Assembly: GCF_001020205.1 (NCBI RefSeq)
Contig: NZ_CP011663.1
Span: 2,542,001-2,606,000 of the forward strand
DNA length: 64,000 nt
Direction: 5' to 3'
DNA from: Clostridium sporogenes
Lineage (GTDB): Bacteria > Bacillota > Clostridia > Clostridiales > Clostridiaceae
Shown: piece by piece, positions 1 to 7,482 of the stretch
Layout of the letters: every line of letters starts with the position of its first letter
Position numbering within the stretch: position 1 is the stretch's first letter
Notes under the pieces: model-generated
Databases searched by the model: none
What the model was told of the DNA's origin: nothing
What the model saw: the letters and a program-made list of their open reading frames with translations, nothing else
Position numbers and translations under genes: made by a program

Positions 1-27
1 TATGTATACAGTATAGAAGGTGATTAA
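1..27 (+). CDS. hypA: HypA C-terminal end (partial)
   Basis: The first 27 bases read in frame as YVYSIEGD followed by a TAA stop, three bases before the hypB start codon. Clostridial HypA proteins (nickel-insertion zinc proteins for hydrogenase maturation) end in a short acidic strand of this kind, and hypA normally precedes hypB. Only eight codons are visible, so the call rests mainly on position. Confidence 0.4.
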   Translation, partial: YVYSIEGD

Positions 28-29
28 AA

Positions 30-668
30 ATGATAACCATAGAAATCAATAAAAGTATTTATAAGAAGAATGAGGCCATTGCCTACAGTTTAAAAGATAA
101 ACTTCATGAAAAAAATATAAAAATGATTAATTTATTAGGTTCACCGGGATCAGGAAAAACCACTTTACTAGAATCTATAATAAAAAATATTAATAATAGA
201 GAAAAATTAGCGGTAATTGAAGGTGATTTATACACAGATAAAGACGCCAAACGAATTGAAAAATTAGGTGTTAAAACTGTTCAACTTAATACTAAAGGAG
301 CCTGTCACCTTGAAGCTGGTGCTATAGTAGAAGCAGTAAATAACCTGGATATTAATAAGGAAGAACTTATAATTATTGATAATATAGGTAATTTAGTTTG
401 TACCGCAGAATTTGACTTAGGGGAAGATACAAGAATAGCTGTTATGAGTATTACAGAGGGTAATGATAAACCTTTGAAATATCCCCTTATGTTTCAAACA
501 ACTGATGTAATTGTACTAAACAAAATTGATATATTGCCTTATACTAATTTTGATTTAGATCAATTTTATAAGGATGCTAATTGTCTAAATCCTAAAGTAA
601 AAATATTTGAAGTATCAGCTACCAGAGGTGATGGAATAAATAAAATTTGTAATTTAATAGGTGGCTAG
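30..668 (+). CDS. hypB: HypB, hydrogenase nickel incorporation GTPase
   Basis: HypB is a cytoplasmic SIMIBI-class GTPase that delivers nickel, with HypA, to the large subunit of [NiFe] hydrogenases. The 212-residue protein shows the P-loop GSPGSGKTT near residue 37, the EGDLYTDKDA switch segment, the GACHLEAGA metal-site segment (Cys-His) near residue 95, and the NKID guanine-specificity motif near residue 166. It lacks the long His-rich N-terminus seen in some HypBs, so it is the short form without nickel storage. A GAAGGTGAT ribosome site precedes the ATG. It follows the presumed hypA and converges on the NifX-like gene. Confidence 0.95.
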   Translation: MITIEINKSIYKKNEAIAYSLKDKLHEKNIKMINLLGSPGSGKTTLLESIIKNINNREKLAVIEGDLYTDKDAKRIEKLGVKTVQLNTKGACHLEAGAIVEAVNNLDINKEELIIIDNIGNLVCTAEFDLGEDTRIAVMSITEGNDKPLKYPLMFQTTDVIVLNKIDILPYTNFDLDQFYKDANCLNPKVKIFEVSATRGDGINKICNLIGG

Positions 669-683
669 TTAAAACTAACCACC
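660..683. terminator. Hairpin between convergent hypB and NifX-like genes
   Basis: GGTGGCTAGTT and AACTAACCACC form an almost perfect stem with a short AA loop. It overlaps the hypB stop and lies just before the stop of the opposing gene. A strong U-tract is missing, so termination is probable but not certain. Confidence 0.45.
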
Positions 684-690
684 CATGTAC

Positions 691-1047
691 TTATTCGTTA
701 CAGTGTCCTTCATGTTCATGCTCTCTACATACACTACCTGTTGACTTTAGTTCACCTTGTATGTATTCTTGAGCTATATCGTCACTAAATCCCTGTGCGC
801 CAACTACTACTTCAATATTATTTTCATTAAATAAATCTTGTGCTGTTTCTCCCATTCCACCTGCAATAATAACATCTACATTTAATCCTTTTAAAAATAC
901 TGGAAGATATCCAGGTCTATGTCCAGGATTTGGAGTAAAATTCTTATTTAAAGATTTTCCTTCTTCTACTTCATAAATTGTAAACCCTTCACAATGTCCA
1001 AAATGTCCACTTACATATTTTCCATCACTTGCAATTGCTATTTTCAT
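691..1047 (-). CDS. NifX/NifB-type iron-molybdenum cofactor-binding family protein
   Basis: This 118-residue protein belongs to the dinitrogenase iron-molybdenum cofactor family (PF02579-like fold, as in NifX, NafY and the C-terminus of NifB). It starts MKIAIASDGKYVSGHFGHCEGF, the usual strand followed by the HFGxC cofactor-side loop, and ends in a His/Cys tail EHEHEGHCNE that could bind metal. No nif genes are nearby, so a role in nitrogenase is not implied. It is the last of four genes (3182 to 691) that pair two such proteins with two MinD-like ATPases. This arrangement is common in anaerobes and its function is poorly known. A GGAGG-like site precedes the ATG. Confidence 0.85.
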   Translation of the reverse strand: MKIAIASDGKYVSGHFGHCEGFTIYEVEEGKSLNKNFTPNPGHRPGYLPVFLKGLNVDVIIAGGMGETAQDLFNENNIEVVVGAQGFSDDIAQEYIQGELKSTGSVCREHEHEGHCNE

Positions 1048-1131
1048 TTAAAATTCCTCCCTATATTTTAATTTAATAATAATTTTTTCCATATATAACT
1101 ATATATATAATCTTTGTATACACTTTTAAAC

Positions 1132-1977
1132 TTATATTATTTGTTTAATATTTTTCCACATATGTTCAATAGCTTTATTCGCTATACTTTCTTTATAATA
1201 AGTTATAGGCTTTAGATCATTTATAGATTTCATAACAGTATTATCGTATGGGATTTTACCTACTAATTTTATGCCTTTTTCATTAATAAAGTTTTCTATA
1301 TCTACTGTCATTTCTTTATTTATATCATATTTGTTTACACAAACCATAGGTAAAATACCAAAATGTCCACATAAAGCTATTACTCTTTTTGAATCTTCAA
1401 GTCCTGATGCAGTAGGTTCTGTAACAATAAGTATTGCATCAGATCCTGTTATAGAGGCTATAACAGCACATCCAATACCAGGAGAACCATCTATTATTGT
1501 TAATTTATCATCTTTATTAAAAATTTTAGCCTTTTTTCTAAGATCAGTTACTAATTTTCCTGAGCCATCACTGCCCACTTCCATTTCTGCTCTAGAAATT
1601 AATCCTTTATCTAATTCTGTAATAAAAGTCTCTGCAGTTTTCTCCTCTTCTAACTTTATAGCATTTTGTGGACATATTAATGTACACGTACCACACCCCT
1701 CACACAAAAAAGGATCTATTTTAAAATTTTCTATGGCATCAAATTTACAAACCGTCTTACATTTTCCACATTCAATACATCTCTCTTTATCTATAGTAGC
1801 TTTTTTCCCTCCTATAAAATTACTTTTTTCAATATCTTTTCCCTTGTAAAACATATAAAAATTAGAAGCATCCACATCACAATCCACTCTTACTACATCA
1901 TTGTAAAGCTCTGATAGTGCTGTTGCTATTGTAGTTTTACCTGTTCCACCTTTTCCACTTAAAACCACTAAATCCAA
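1132..1977 (-). CDS. MinD/Mrp-superfamily ATPase with ferredoxin insert
   Basis: A 281-residue SIMIBI ATPase. The deviant Walker A motif SGKGGTGKTT lies at residues 7-16. It is followed by a two-cluster ferredoxin insert near residues 66-110 (CIECGKCKTVC and CEGCGTCTLIC), then a DGSPGIG switch-type segment near residue 163. Proteins of this type are thought to move or insert Fe-S or metal clusters using ATP. The start overlaps the end of the upstream paralogue by ten bases, which indicates translational coupling. An antisense 192-codon frame over this gene is a shadow. The substrate is unknown. Confidence 0.88.
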   Translation of the reverse strand: MDLVVLSGKGGTGKTTIATALSELYNDVVRVDCDVDASNFYMFYKGKDIEKSNFIGGKKATIDKERCIECGKCKTVCKFDAIENFKIDPFLCEGCGTCTLICPQNAIKLEEEKTAETFITELDKGLISRAEMEVGSDGSGKLVTDLRKKAKIFNKDDKLTIIDGSPGIGCAVIASITGSDAILIVTEPTASGLEDSKRVIALCGHFGILPMVCVNKYDINKEMTVDIENFINEKGIKLVGKIPYDNTVMKSINDLKPITYYKESIANKAIEHMWKNIKQII

Positions 1978-2798
1978 TTTAGCACCTCCTTGGCTTTCTT
2001 AGAAATATTATCAAATAACGCTTTGTGATATAAATCATCATAAAGTACTTCTCCCTTAGAATAAAGAACTGCCGTTTTCTTAGCATAAGGTATAGTACCT
2101 ATCAAATTTATTTCTTCTTCTTTACAATATTTTTTTATTATGTTATCTTCTCCATCATCTTTATTTATGACTATACCAAAAGGTATCTTATACATTTTTA
2201 CAAGTTCTATAGCCATTTTTAAATCATGAAAACCAAATTCTGAAGGCTCTGTAACAAGTATTGCTCCATCTGCATATTTTAAAGCATTTACTACATTACA
2301 GGAAGTTCCTGGAGAGCAGTCAATTAAATTTCTCTTACCAGATAAATTTTTAAGTAATTCTTTAATTACAGGTACTGCCATAGGTTCACTTATATTTAAA
2401 ATTCCTCTACTACAACTTATATCATGACTAAAGCCGTTTTCAATTTTGCCTATGTCCCTTTTATCATAAGTTATAGCATTATATTTACAGGCAATTTTAC
2501 AAGCTCCACAGCCATGACATAACTTTTGAAAGAGCATAATATCATCTTTAACCTTTGCCAGTGCATTAAATTGACAAACATTAGCACAAACACCACAATT
2601 AATACATTTATTATCATCTATAATTGGATACTCTACCATAACTTTTTTTTCTGTTTCTATCTTAGGTTTTAAAAATAAAAAACCATTTGGTTCTTCCACA
2701 TCACAGTCTATATAGTTAGACTTTAATGCAAGGGCAAGATTTGTAGATACTGTAGTTTTACCTGTTCCTCCCTTTCCACTAAGTACTGCTATATTCAC
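1968..2798 (-). CDS. MinD/Mrp-superfamily ATPase with ferredoxin insert (paralogue)
   Basis: A 276-residue paralogue of the downstream gene with the same layout: Walker A SGKGGTGKTT at residues 7-16, two 4Fe-4S motifs near residues 65-110 (CINCGVCANVC and CHGCGACKIAC), and the segment DCSPGTS near residue 160. Tandem pairs of these ATPases may act as a heterodimer, which is an inference from the pairing and coupling. The gene lies 24 bases downstream of a NifX-like gene and overlaps the next ATPase, so all four genes probably share one transcript. Confidence 0.88.
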   Translation of the reverse strand: MNIAVLSGKGGTGKTTVSTNLALALKSNYIDCDVEEPNGFLFLKPKIETEKKVMVEYPIIDDNKCINCGVCANVCQFNALAKVKDDIMLFQKLCHGCGACKIACKYNAITYDKRDIGKIENGFSHDISCSRGILNISEPMAVPVIKELLKNLSGKRNLIDCSPGTSCNVVNALKYADGAILVTEPSEFGFHDLKMAIELVKMYKIPFGIVINKDDGEDNIIKKYCKEEEINLIGTIPYAKKTAVLYSKGEVLYDDLYHKALFDNISKKAKEVLNWI

Positions 2799-2822
2799 TA
2801 TATATTCATCTCCATTCTGTTA

Positions 2823-3182
2823 TTACATTCCATGATGTGCAGGGCCAGACATGCTTATTTGTTCAAGCTCACCCTTATTATATTTATCAATAACTGAAGT
2901 TATTGATATAGATTCACACTTATAAGCTTTAATACCTACCTTTTCTATGATTTCAAAAGCATTAGGTCCAAGATTTCCTGTAATAATAATATCTACTTTT
3001 TCATCTACTAATTGGTTAGATGCAACGATACCTGCTCCACCACTTGCATTTTGCCCTTCATTTTCTAATATTTTAACTTCTTTACTTTCAGTATCATGAA
3101 TTTGAAAATACTCACATCTTCCAAACCTCATATCAAGTAAATTTTCCATAGTTTTTCCTGTTGATGAAATTGCTATTTTCAT
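2823..3182 (-). CDS. NifX-like iron-molybdenum cofactor-binding family protein
   Basis: A 119-residue member of the same cofactor-binding family as the protein at 691-1047. The N-terminal strand MKIAISSTGK and the DMRFGRCEYF loop carry the family signature with a Cys. A short His tail (GPAHHGM) ends the protein. It is the first gene of the four-gene set and follows the promoter at 3296-3324. The ribosome site is a clear TTTGGAGGAAT. Its function is not known beyond the likely binding of a metal cluster or cofactor. Confidence 0.85.
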   Translation of the reverse strand: MKIAISSTGKTMENLLDMRFGRCEYFQIHDTESKEVKILENEGQNASGGAGIVASNQLVDEKVDIIITGNLGPNAFEIIEKVGIKAYKCESISITSVIDKYNKGELEQISMSGPAHHGM

Positions 3183-3277
3183 TTTTATTCCTCCAAATCT
3201 TTTATTATATTTATTACTATAGGATTAAGAATCAATTCAAGCTTTTCACTCCAATTTTCATATCCAAATTGTTTATA

Positions 3278-3330
3278 TTGTCATTTGCCACTTTTATATT
3301 ACTCCTATTTTTTATTGTTGTCAAATGCCA
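3278..3330 (-). promoter_or_regulatory. Promoter with flanking direct repeats for the NifX/MinD genes
   Basis: On the minus strand a TTGACA -35 box (3319-3324) and a TAATAT -10 box (3296-3301) are 17 bases apart. Two nearly identical 13-mers read TTGTCATTTGCCA (3278-3290) and TTGTCAAATGCCA (3318-3330) on the plus strand. One covers the -35 box and the other lies just past the expected start site. This layout suits a dimeric repressor or a cooperatively bound regulator. No regulator gene is adjacent. Confidence 0.6.
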
Positions 3331-3430
3331 ATAAGCATTTTTACCATAAAAAAATTATAAATAAAATCTCTATTTCTTATACTAAATACTAGAATAATTC
3401 CCTTAATAAATTATGTGCTATGAAAAATAT

Positions 3431-3464
3431 AAAGCCCCATAGGCTTCACACCTATAGGACTTTT
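3431..3464 (-). terminator. Hairpin terminator for the small minus-strand ORFs
   Basis: AAAGCCCCATAGG pairs with CCTATAGGACTTT around a seven-base loop, and the minus-strand side runs on into a T-rich stretch. It lies about 70 bases beyond the end of the 46-codon ORF and supports minus-strand transcription there. Confidence 0.55.
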
Positions 3465-3536
3465 AGCTATAAATTTAAATCTATTTTATTATATTTAATA
3501 CCAATACATAAATAATTATATGATAAAAGTATTAAT

Positions 3537-3677
3537 TTATAGTTTTATTTCAACTTTTAATGGATCTATATTTTCTTCTTTCAGTACTTGTAAATAGTAA
3601 TCTTTTAAATTTAATTCTATGGATTTATATAAAATATGATACATTTTTAGATTTCTATCCTCACTAAAATTGATCAT
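3537..3677 (-). CDS. Small hypothetical protein (46 aa)
   Basis: An open frame reading MINFSEDRNL at the start and DPLKVEIKL at the end, with amphipathic, mixed-charge composition and an AAAAGAG site just before the ATG. It begins 18 bases after the end of the 72-codon ORF upstream and is followed by a terminator hairpin, so the two may be a small operon or the pieces of a decayed gene. I do not recognise a family. Confidence 0.3.
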   Translation of the reverse strand: MINFSEDRNLKMYHILYKSIELNLKDYYLQVLKEENIDPLKVEIKL

Positions 3678-3695
3678 CTCTTTTTTTATGAGTTT

Positions 3696-3914
3696 TTATA
3701 TATTAGACTTTACTATCTTCCATGTAGATGTATTAGGTTTCTTGTCTTTAGGATTTTGGTATTTATGAACTATAAAATTATCTGTATCCTGAATATATTT
3801 CTTTTTCCCCTTTATCAATATTACTATTCTTGTGCCTGTATATTCATTAGTTGCAGAATTATATTGTTTTATAATGTGAATATGAGATCTTCTTCTATTG
3901 GAGTATTTATTCAT
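3696..3914 (-). CDS. Small basic hypothetical protein (72 aa)
   Basis: A 72-codon frame rich in Lys, Arg and Asn (NKYSNRRRSHIHIIKQYN near the start) with no recognisable domain and no good ribosome site before its ATG. A frame of similar length lies on the opposite strand. The minus strand is favoured because a second small ORF and a terminator follow it. It may be a remnant. Confidence 0.28.
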   Translation of the reverse strand: MNKYSNRRRSHIHIIKQYNSATNEYTGTRIVILIKGKKKYIQDTDNFIVHKYQNPKDKKPNTSTWKIVKSNI

Positions 3915-4181
3915 AAAATTAACAAAAAATCTTTATTAGTATTTTATCACATTTTGCTAAAAATCATATTTATAATATAAACATCTTATAAAACTATATC
4001 ATTAATTTTTTATAGAATGTGTAATTAAAAATAGATTTTTTCAACTTAAACTCAATAACCAGCAAATTGATTGTCCCTTTTAATTTCTGTATAATACATT
4101 ATATAGTTAATTAAAAATATAATAAGATTGAAATATAAATAAAGTGTAATTTTTTTTCATTATATAAGGAGTGTATTTGAT

Positions 4182-4373
4182 TTGATTACAATGGAATTTT
4201 TACTAGCTAACCAAGACAACATAGATGAAATGGCACATAATCTTTCACCAAATGATATAGATTTTCTTGTTTCTCTTTTAGATGAAAAATTTATTACCTC
4301 AAGACAAACAATACAAAGTATTAACAGCTGGATTTTATTAAAACCACAGTTCTTTTCTTTAATAAATAATTAA
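4182..4373 (+). CDS. Small hypothetical protein (63 aa), TTG start
   Basis: A strong AAGGAG site at about 4168-4173 lies eight bases before a TTG codon at 4182. The first in-frame ATG (4191) is too far away, so TTG is the likely start. The product is acidic and leucine-rich (DEMAHNLSPNDIDFLVSLLDEKF). No domain is recognised. It lies about 100 bases before the GyrI-like gene on the same strand and may be co-transcribed with it. Confidence 0.5.
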   Translation: MITMEFLLANQDNIDEMAHNLSPNDIDFLVSLLDEKFITSRQTIQSINSWILLKPQFFSLINN

Positions 4374-4478
4374 AAAAATTGAAAAGTTCTTATAGATCTT
4401 TCTTAAATATGACATACTGATGTCTTATTTGTTATGCTATTATTTCTACATCCACAATTTTTAAAGGGGGTAGATCAA

Positions 4479-4955
4479 ATGGCATCTCTATCCGTAAGAG
4501 TTGTCTCAAAAGAATTTGATACAATAGTATATGGTGTATATTCAAAATCCAATGATAAGCAAACTCATAAAGATATTCCAATAGCTTCTAAAAAGTATTA
4601 TAAAATTATAAACAAAAAAGAAAAAGAAGTATTTCCTTACTTCGTCTTATCCAAAAACTATGATCAAAATACTCGTAACTTTGACCTATTTGTAGGTAAC
4701 ATAGATAAGTACGAAGGACTTGAAAAAATAATAATACCCAAAGGTCTTTATGGTGTAATTACAATAAAACCTAAACTAGGTTTTATGTGGGGTCTTTCTA
4801 TTGGTGAAGCAAAAAAAAATTTTTATAAAAAATGGCTACCCAAAACAAATTATGAAGCTATAAATTTAGAATTTGAATACCATGAAATACATAGTATAGG
4901 GAAAAATCCAAATATAGATATTTACTTTGGAATAACTAAACCTGCAAATTTATAA
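4479..4955 (+). CDS. GyrI-like effector-binding domain protein
   Basis: The 158-residue product resembles stand-alone GyrI-like/AraC effector-binding domains: strands around SLSVRVVSKEFDTIVYGVYSK at the start, KGLYGVITIKP in the middle, and a closing EFEYHEIHSIG...IDIYFGIT strand. These domains bind small amphipathic molecules. The start is placed at 4479 because AAAGGGGG lies eight bases before that ATG. The longer frame starting at 4434 lacks a site. No DNA-binding domain is attached. A terminator follows. Confidence 0.6.
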   Translation: MASLSVRVVSKEFDTIVYGVYSKSNDKQTHKDIPIASKKYYKIINKKEKEVFPYFVLSKNYDQNTRNFDLFVGNIDKYEGLEKIIIPKGLYGVITIKPKLGFMWGLSIGEAKKNFYKKWLPKTNYEAINLEFEYHEIHSIGKNPNIDIYFGITKPANL

Positions 4956-5012
4956 TAAATCTTAGTACAATACTAATAGTTATTATCAAATCATTCATTC
5001 CTTAAAAATATT

Positions 5013-5051
5013 AACAGCAAGTCTTCTTTTTTGAAGAACTTGCTGTTTTTT
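5013..5051 (+). terminator. Rho-independent terminator after the GyrI-like gene
   Basis: AACAGCAAGT-CTTC pairs with GAAG-AACTTGCTGTT around a T-rich loop, followed by a run of T. Confidence 0.8.
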
Positions 5052-5193
5052 ATATATTTTATCTAAACAATCTATATAATTAATTATTTTTAGATTTTTT
5101 TAAGTAGTTATATGTATCTTTTACTGACATATTTACTGACATATTTACTGAAATAGTGTTGGTTACTATTAATTCTAGTTTCAAACTTTAATT

Positions 5194-5225
5194 GAAAAAG
5201 CCCTAGAAATTAATCTAGGACTTTA
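5194..5225 (-). terminator. Terminator of the DUF4352 gene
   Basis: AAAGCCCTAGA and TCTAGGACTTT form the stem. The minus strand continues into CTTTTTC. It lies directly after the stop codon of the DUF4352 gene. Confidence 0.75.
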
Positions 5226-5231
5226 TTACAG

Positions 5232-5810
5232 CTAATTTAATTTTACTATTACTTGTCCACCTAAAAGTAAAGAACCATCAAATTCTAGTTCTAGTCCAGT
5301 AGTTCCTTTTGGTACCTCTACAACATAAGCTCCTGTTAATTTTCTACCGGGAGCAATTTCTCCATCCATTTGTCCTGCCTTAGCAGCTGTTAGACCTTCC
5401 ATTGAATATTCACACTGTCTACCATCTTTGTCTACAACTTTAAACATTGCTATTGAAGATACTGCCTGTTGTTCATTTGATATGTTTTCTACTGAACAAT
5501 CTACTGCAATAAATTCATTTCCTGATTGAGGTTGCGTAAATTCATCTCCCTTGACTTTGTAAACCTTATTAACTGTAACTTTAAAATCTTTTAATTTTAC
5601 AATATCTCCAACTTTAAAAACTTTAGTTTTATTTGTATCTGTATTTGTTTCTGTGTTTTTATCTTGAACTTTTGCAGTTGTTTGTCCTACTTTTTGAGGC
5701 CCATCTTTAATAGCACCTGCACCTGCACCTATCCCTATTCCAACTACAAAAATCAATATCCAAAACCACCATTTTTTATAGAATGGCTTCTTAACTTTTT
5801 TATTTTTCAT
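5232..5810 (-). CDS. Membrane-anchored DUF4352 protein
   Basis: A 192-residue exported protein. A basic N-terminus (KNKKVKKPFYKK) leads into one transmembrane segment (WWFWILIFVVGIGIGAGAGAI, residues 13-33). A Thr/Asn/Lys-rich linker and an immunoglobulin-like DUF4352 domain follow (about residues 70-190, with the typical FKVTVNKV, FIAVDCSVENISNEQ and APGRKLTGAYVVEVP strands). The lack of a lipobox Cys suggests a membrane anchor rather than a lipoprotein. The function of DUF4352 is unknown, and the domain often occurs on Gram-positive surface proteins. It is a single-gene unit with its own terminator. Confidence 0.8.
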   Translation of the reverse strand: MKNKKVKKPFYKKWWFWILIFVVGIGIGAGAGAIKDGPQKVGQTTAKVQDKNTETNTDTNKTKVFKVGDIVKLKDFKVTVNKVYKVKGDEFTQPQSGNEFIAVDCSVENISNEQQAVSSIAMFKVVDKDGRQCEYSMEGLTAAKAGQMDGEIAPGRKLTGAYVVEVPKGTTGLELEFDGSLLLGGQVIVKLN

Positions 5811-6224
5811 ACATAATCCTCCTTATATTTTCTACATTATATAATATATTCCATGTTAATTATACATTATATTTACATAAATTTCAAATTTTGTACATAA
5901 TTATCACAAAATAAAATTATTATATAAATATACTAAAAATATTAAAAACTCTTTAGAATGTTACATAAAAAATTTCATATAAAAAGAGCCCTATTCAGGA
6001 CTCTTTTTAAAGAAGGAGATCTCTAATAATGCCTAACTTATAAAACATCTATATATATATAAATTTCTACGAAAGTAAAAAAATTCCTTCTATTAATTAA
6101 AAAACTTTTTAGCGGTTTTAAATAATTTCTAGTTAATATAAAAACTACCTTAACTTCTTATTAAATAGAAACTTAAGCTAGTCTTTAAATTAAAAACTAG
6201 CTAAAAAATATTTTCATTCTATTA
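5811..6224. other. Intergenic region with bidirectional terminator
   Basis: No coding potential is seen. AAAAAGAGCCCT-ATTC-AGGACTCTTTTT at 5981-6009 is a bidirectional terminator hairpin. A weaker inverted repeat (GCTAGT/ACTAGC) lies near 6176-6203, just after the VanZ/RDD gene. Confidence 0.6.
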
Positions 6225-7352
6225 TTATCTGTGTAAAATTACTTCATTTAAACTGTTTATTTTTTGTAAGTTTATATTTTTTCCCTTTAATACATCTTTT
6301 TCATTGCATATAATTACATTTTTAGTTCCACTAATTCTTTCATAAAATAATATTTTATCATTTTTAATGGTTTTATATAGTATATACCCTAATATTATTA
6401 AATTGTATGCAACTACAAAAACAGGCGCTATAAATGATAATACTAATTGCATACTTATTGTGAAAAATAAAATCCCATTTCTTTTTAATATCTCTTTAAA
6501 GGTTACTCTTTCTCTTCTTCCTTTTATCTTTATTCTTACTATCAATTTTCCAAGGGTTATTCCGTTAGTTATATATGGCAAAATTATATAATACAATAAT
6601 AAAGAAACTACTGAAGCAACTAAATTATTAAACACTATAATTATTGTAAAATTTACGAAAATATCAATGCTCGATCCTATGAATCTTCTTATAAATCCAA
6701 CTTGCATATTTTTCAAATCAATTCCTACATCAAATTTATCAGAACCAGGTAGAAAATACGTTATTTTAGGTGCTAATAAATAGCCTATCATACCCCCAAA
6801 AGTATTTAACATTAAATCATCTACATCAAATAATCTGTAAGGTGCCTGATAAATCCCATACAATCCTGTTATTTGAGTTATCTCAAAGAATAATGATATT
6901 AAAAATGTTATTAATACTGTTTTTCCTAAACTTTTTCTAAAATAATATCTACAATAAACACCCAAAGGCATAAGTAGCATAACATTTAAAATTACTTGTA
7001 GAAAAGCTATTTCTTTTAAGATCATTAAATAGGTACTTGGCTCATTTAACTGAACTTTAGTTTCCTTTAAAAAATCAAATATAAATGTAAAAGGTATTAA
7101 TTGCATATATTCAGTAATAGATTTTTTTAATGGATGTATACTCTCTATATTGGGAAGTGGCAAAATAACTAAATAATATGCATTTATTGAAAATAATAGT
7201 AATGAATACACTATTACTAATCTTATCTTATTTACATATCCATACTTTTTATATTGAAAAATTAAAAAGGGTACTGTAAAAATTGCAGCTATAAAGGGAA
7301 ATGTTATAATAGCAATTTTTATTGGTTCTAAATATCTCTCCATAATTCTCAC
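6225..7352 (-). CDS. VanZ-like/RDD domain integral membrane protein
   Basis: A 375-residue membrane protein that fuses two families. The N-terminal half (about 1-200) has the VanZ-like pattern of four to five helices with the LFFEITQ...LYGIYQAPYRLFDVDDLMLNTFGGMIGY signature. The second half (about 215-335) is an RDD domain (GFIRRFIGSSIDIFVNF, then NGITLGKLIVRIKI). VanZ relatives occur in teicoplanin resistance and cell-envelope contexts, and some RDD proteins are linked to ion or osmotic tolerance. The job here is unknown. The first ATG codon (MRIMERYLEP) or the fourth could be used. It is a single gene. Confidence 0.85.
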   Translation of the reverse strand: MRIMERYLEPIKIAIITFPFIAAIFTVPFLIFQYKKYGYVNKIRLVIVYSLLLFSINAYYLVILPLPNIESIHPLKKSITEYMQLIPFTFIFDFLKETKVQLNEPSTYLMILKEIAFLQVILNVMLLMPLGVYCRYYFRKSLGKTVLITFLISLFFEITQITGLYGIYQAPYRLFDVDDLMLNTFGGMIGYLLAPKITYFLPGSDKFDVGIDLKNMQVGFIRRFIGSSIDIFVNFTIIIVFNNLVASVVSLLLYYIILPYITNGITLGKLIVRIKIKGRRERVTFKEILKRNGILFFTISMQLVLSFIAPVFVVAYNLIILGYILYKTIKNDKILFYERISGTKNVIICNEKDVLKGKNINLQKINSLNEVILHR

Positions 7353-7482
7353 ATCCTTATAATAAAACTATAAATATTAACTATAATTTTATTATAAGGA
7401 TTGTATACATTTAGTACTATTTAATTTACTTACAATTTATCATTTTAATCTTACATTTTTGTAATACATCAAATAAATATAT

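Noticed and set aside
660..683. Sequence TTAAAACTAAC resembling the cluster operator GTTAGTTTAAACTAAC
   Set aside because: It sits at the convergent ends of two genes and forms part of a GGTGG/CCACC hairpin, so it is explained as a terminator-like structure and not as an operator.
1271..1849. 192-codon plus-strand frame
   Set aside because: It lies fully antisense to the MinD-like ATPase gene with its clear Walker and ferredoxin motifs, and it has no ribosome site.
5090..5160. Short tandem-like repeat ACTGACATATTT
   Set aside because: Only two to three imperfect copies in a low-complexity region, with no spacer pattern that would suggest a CRISPR array or origin.
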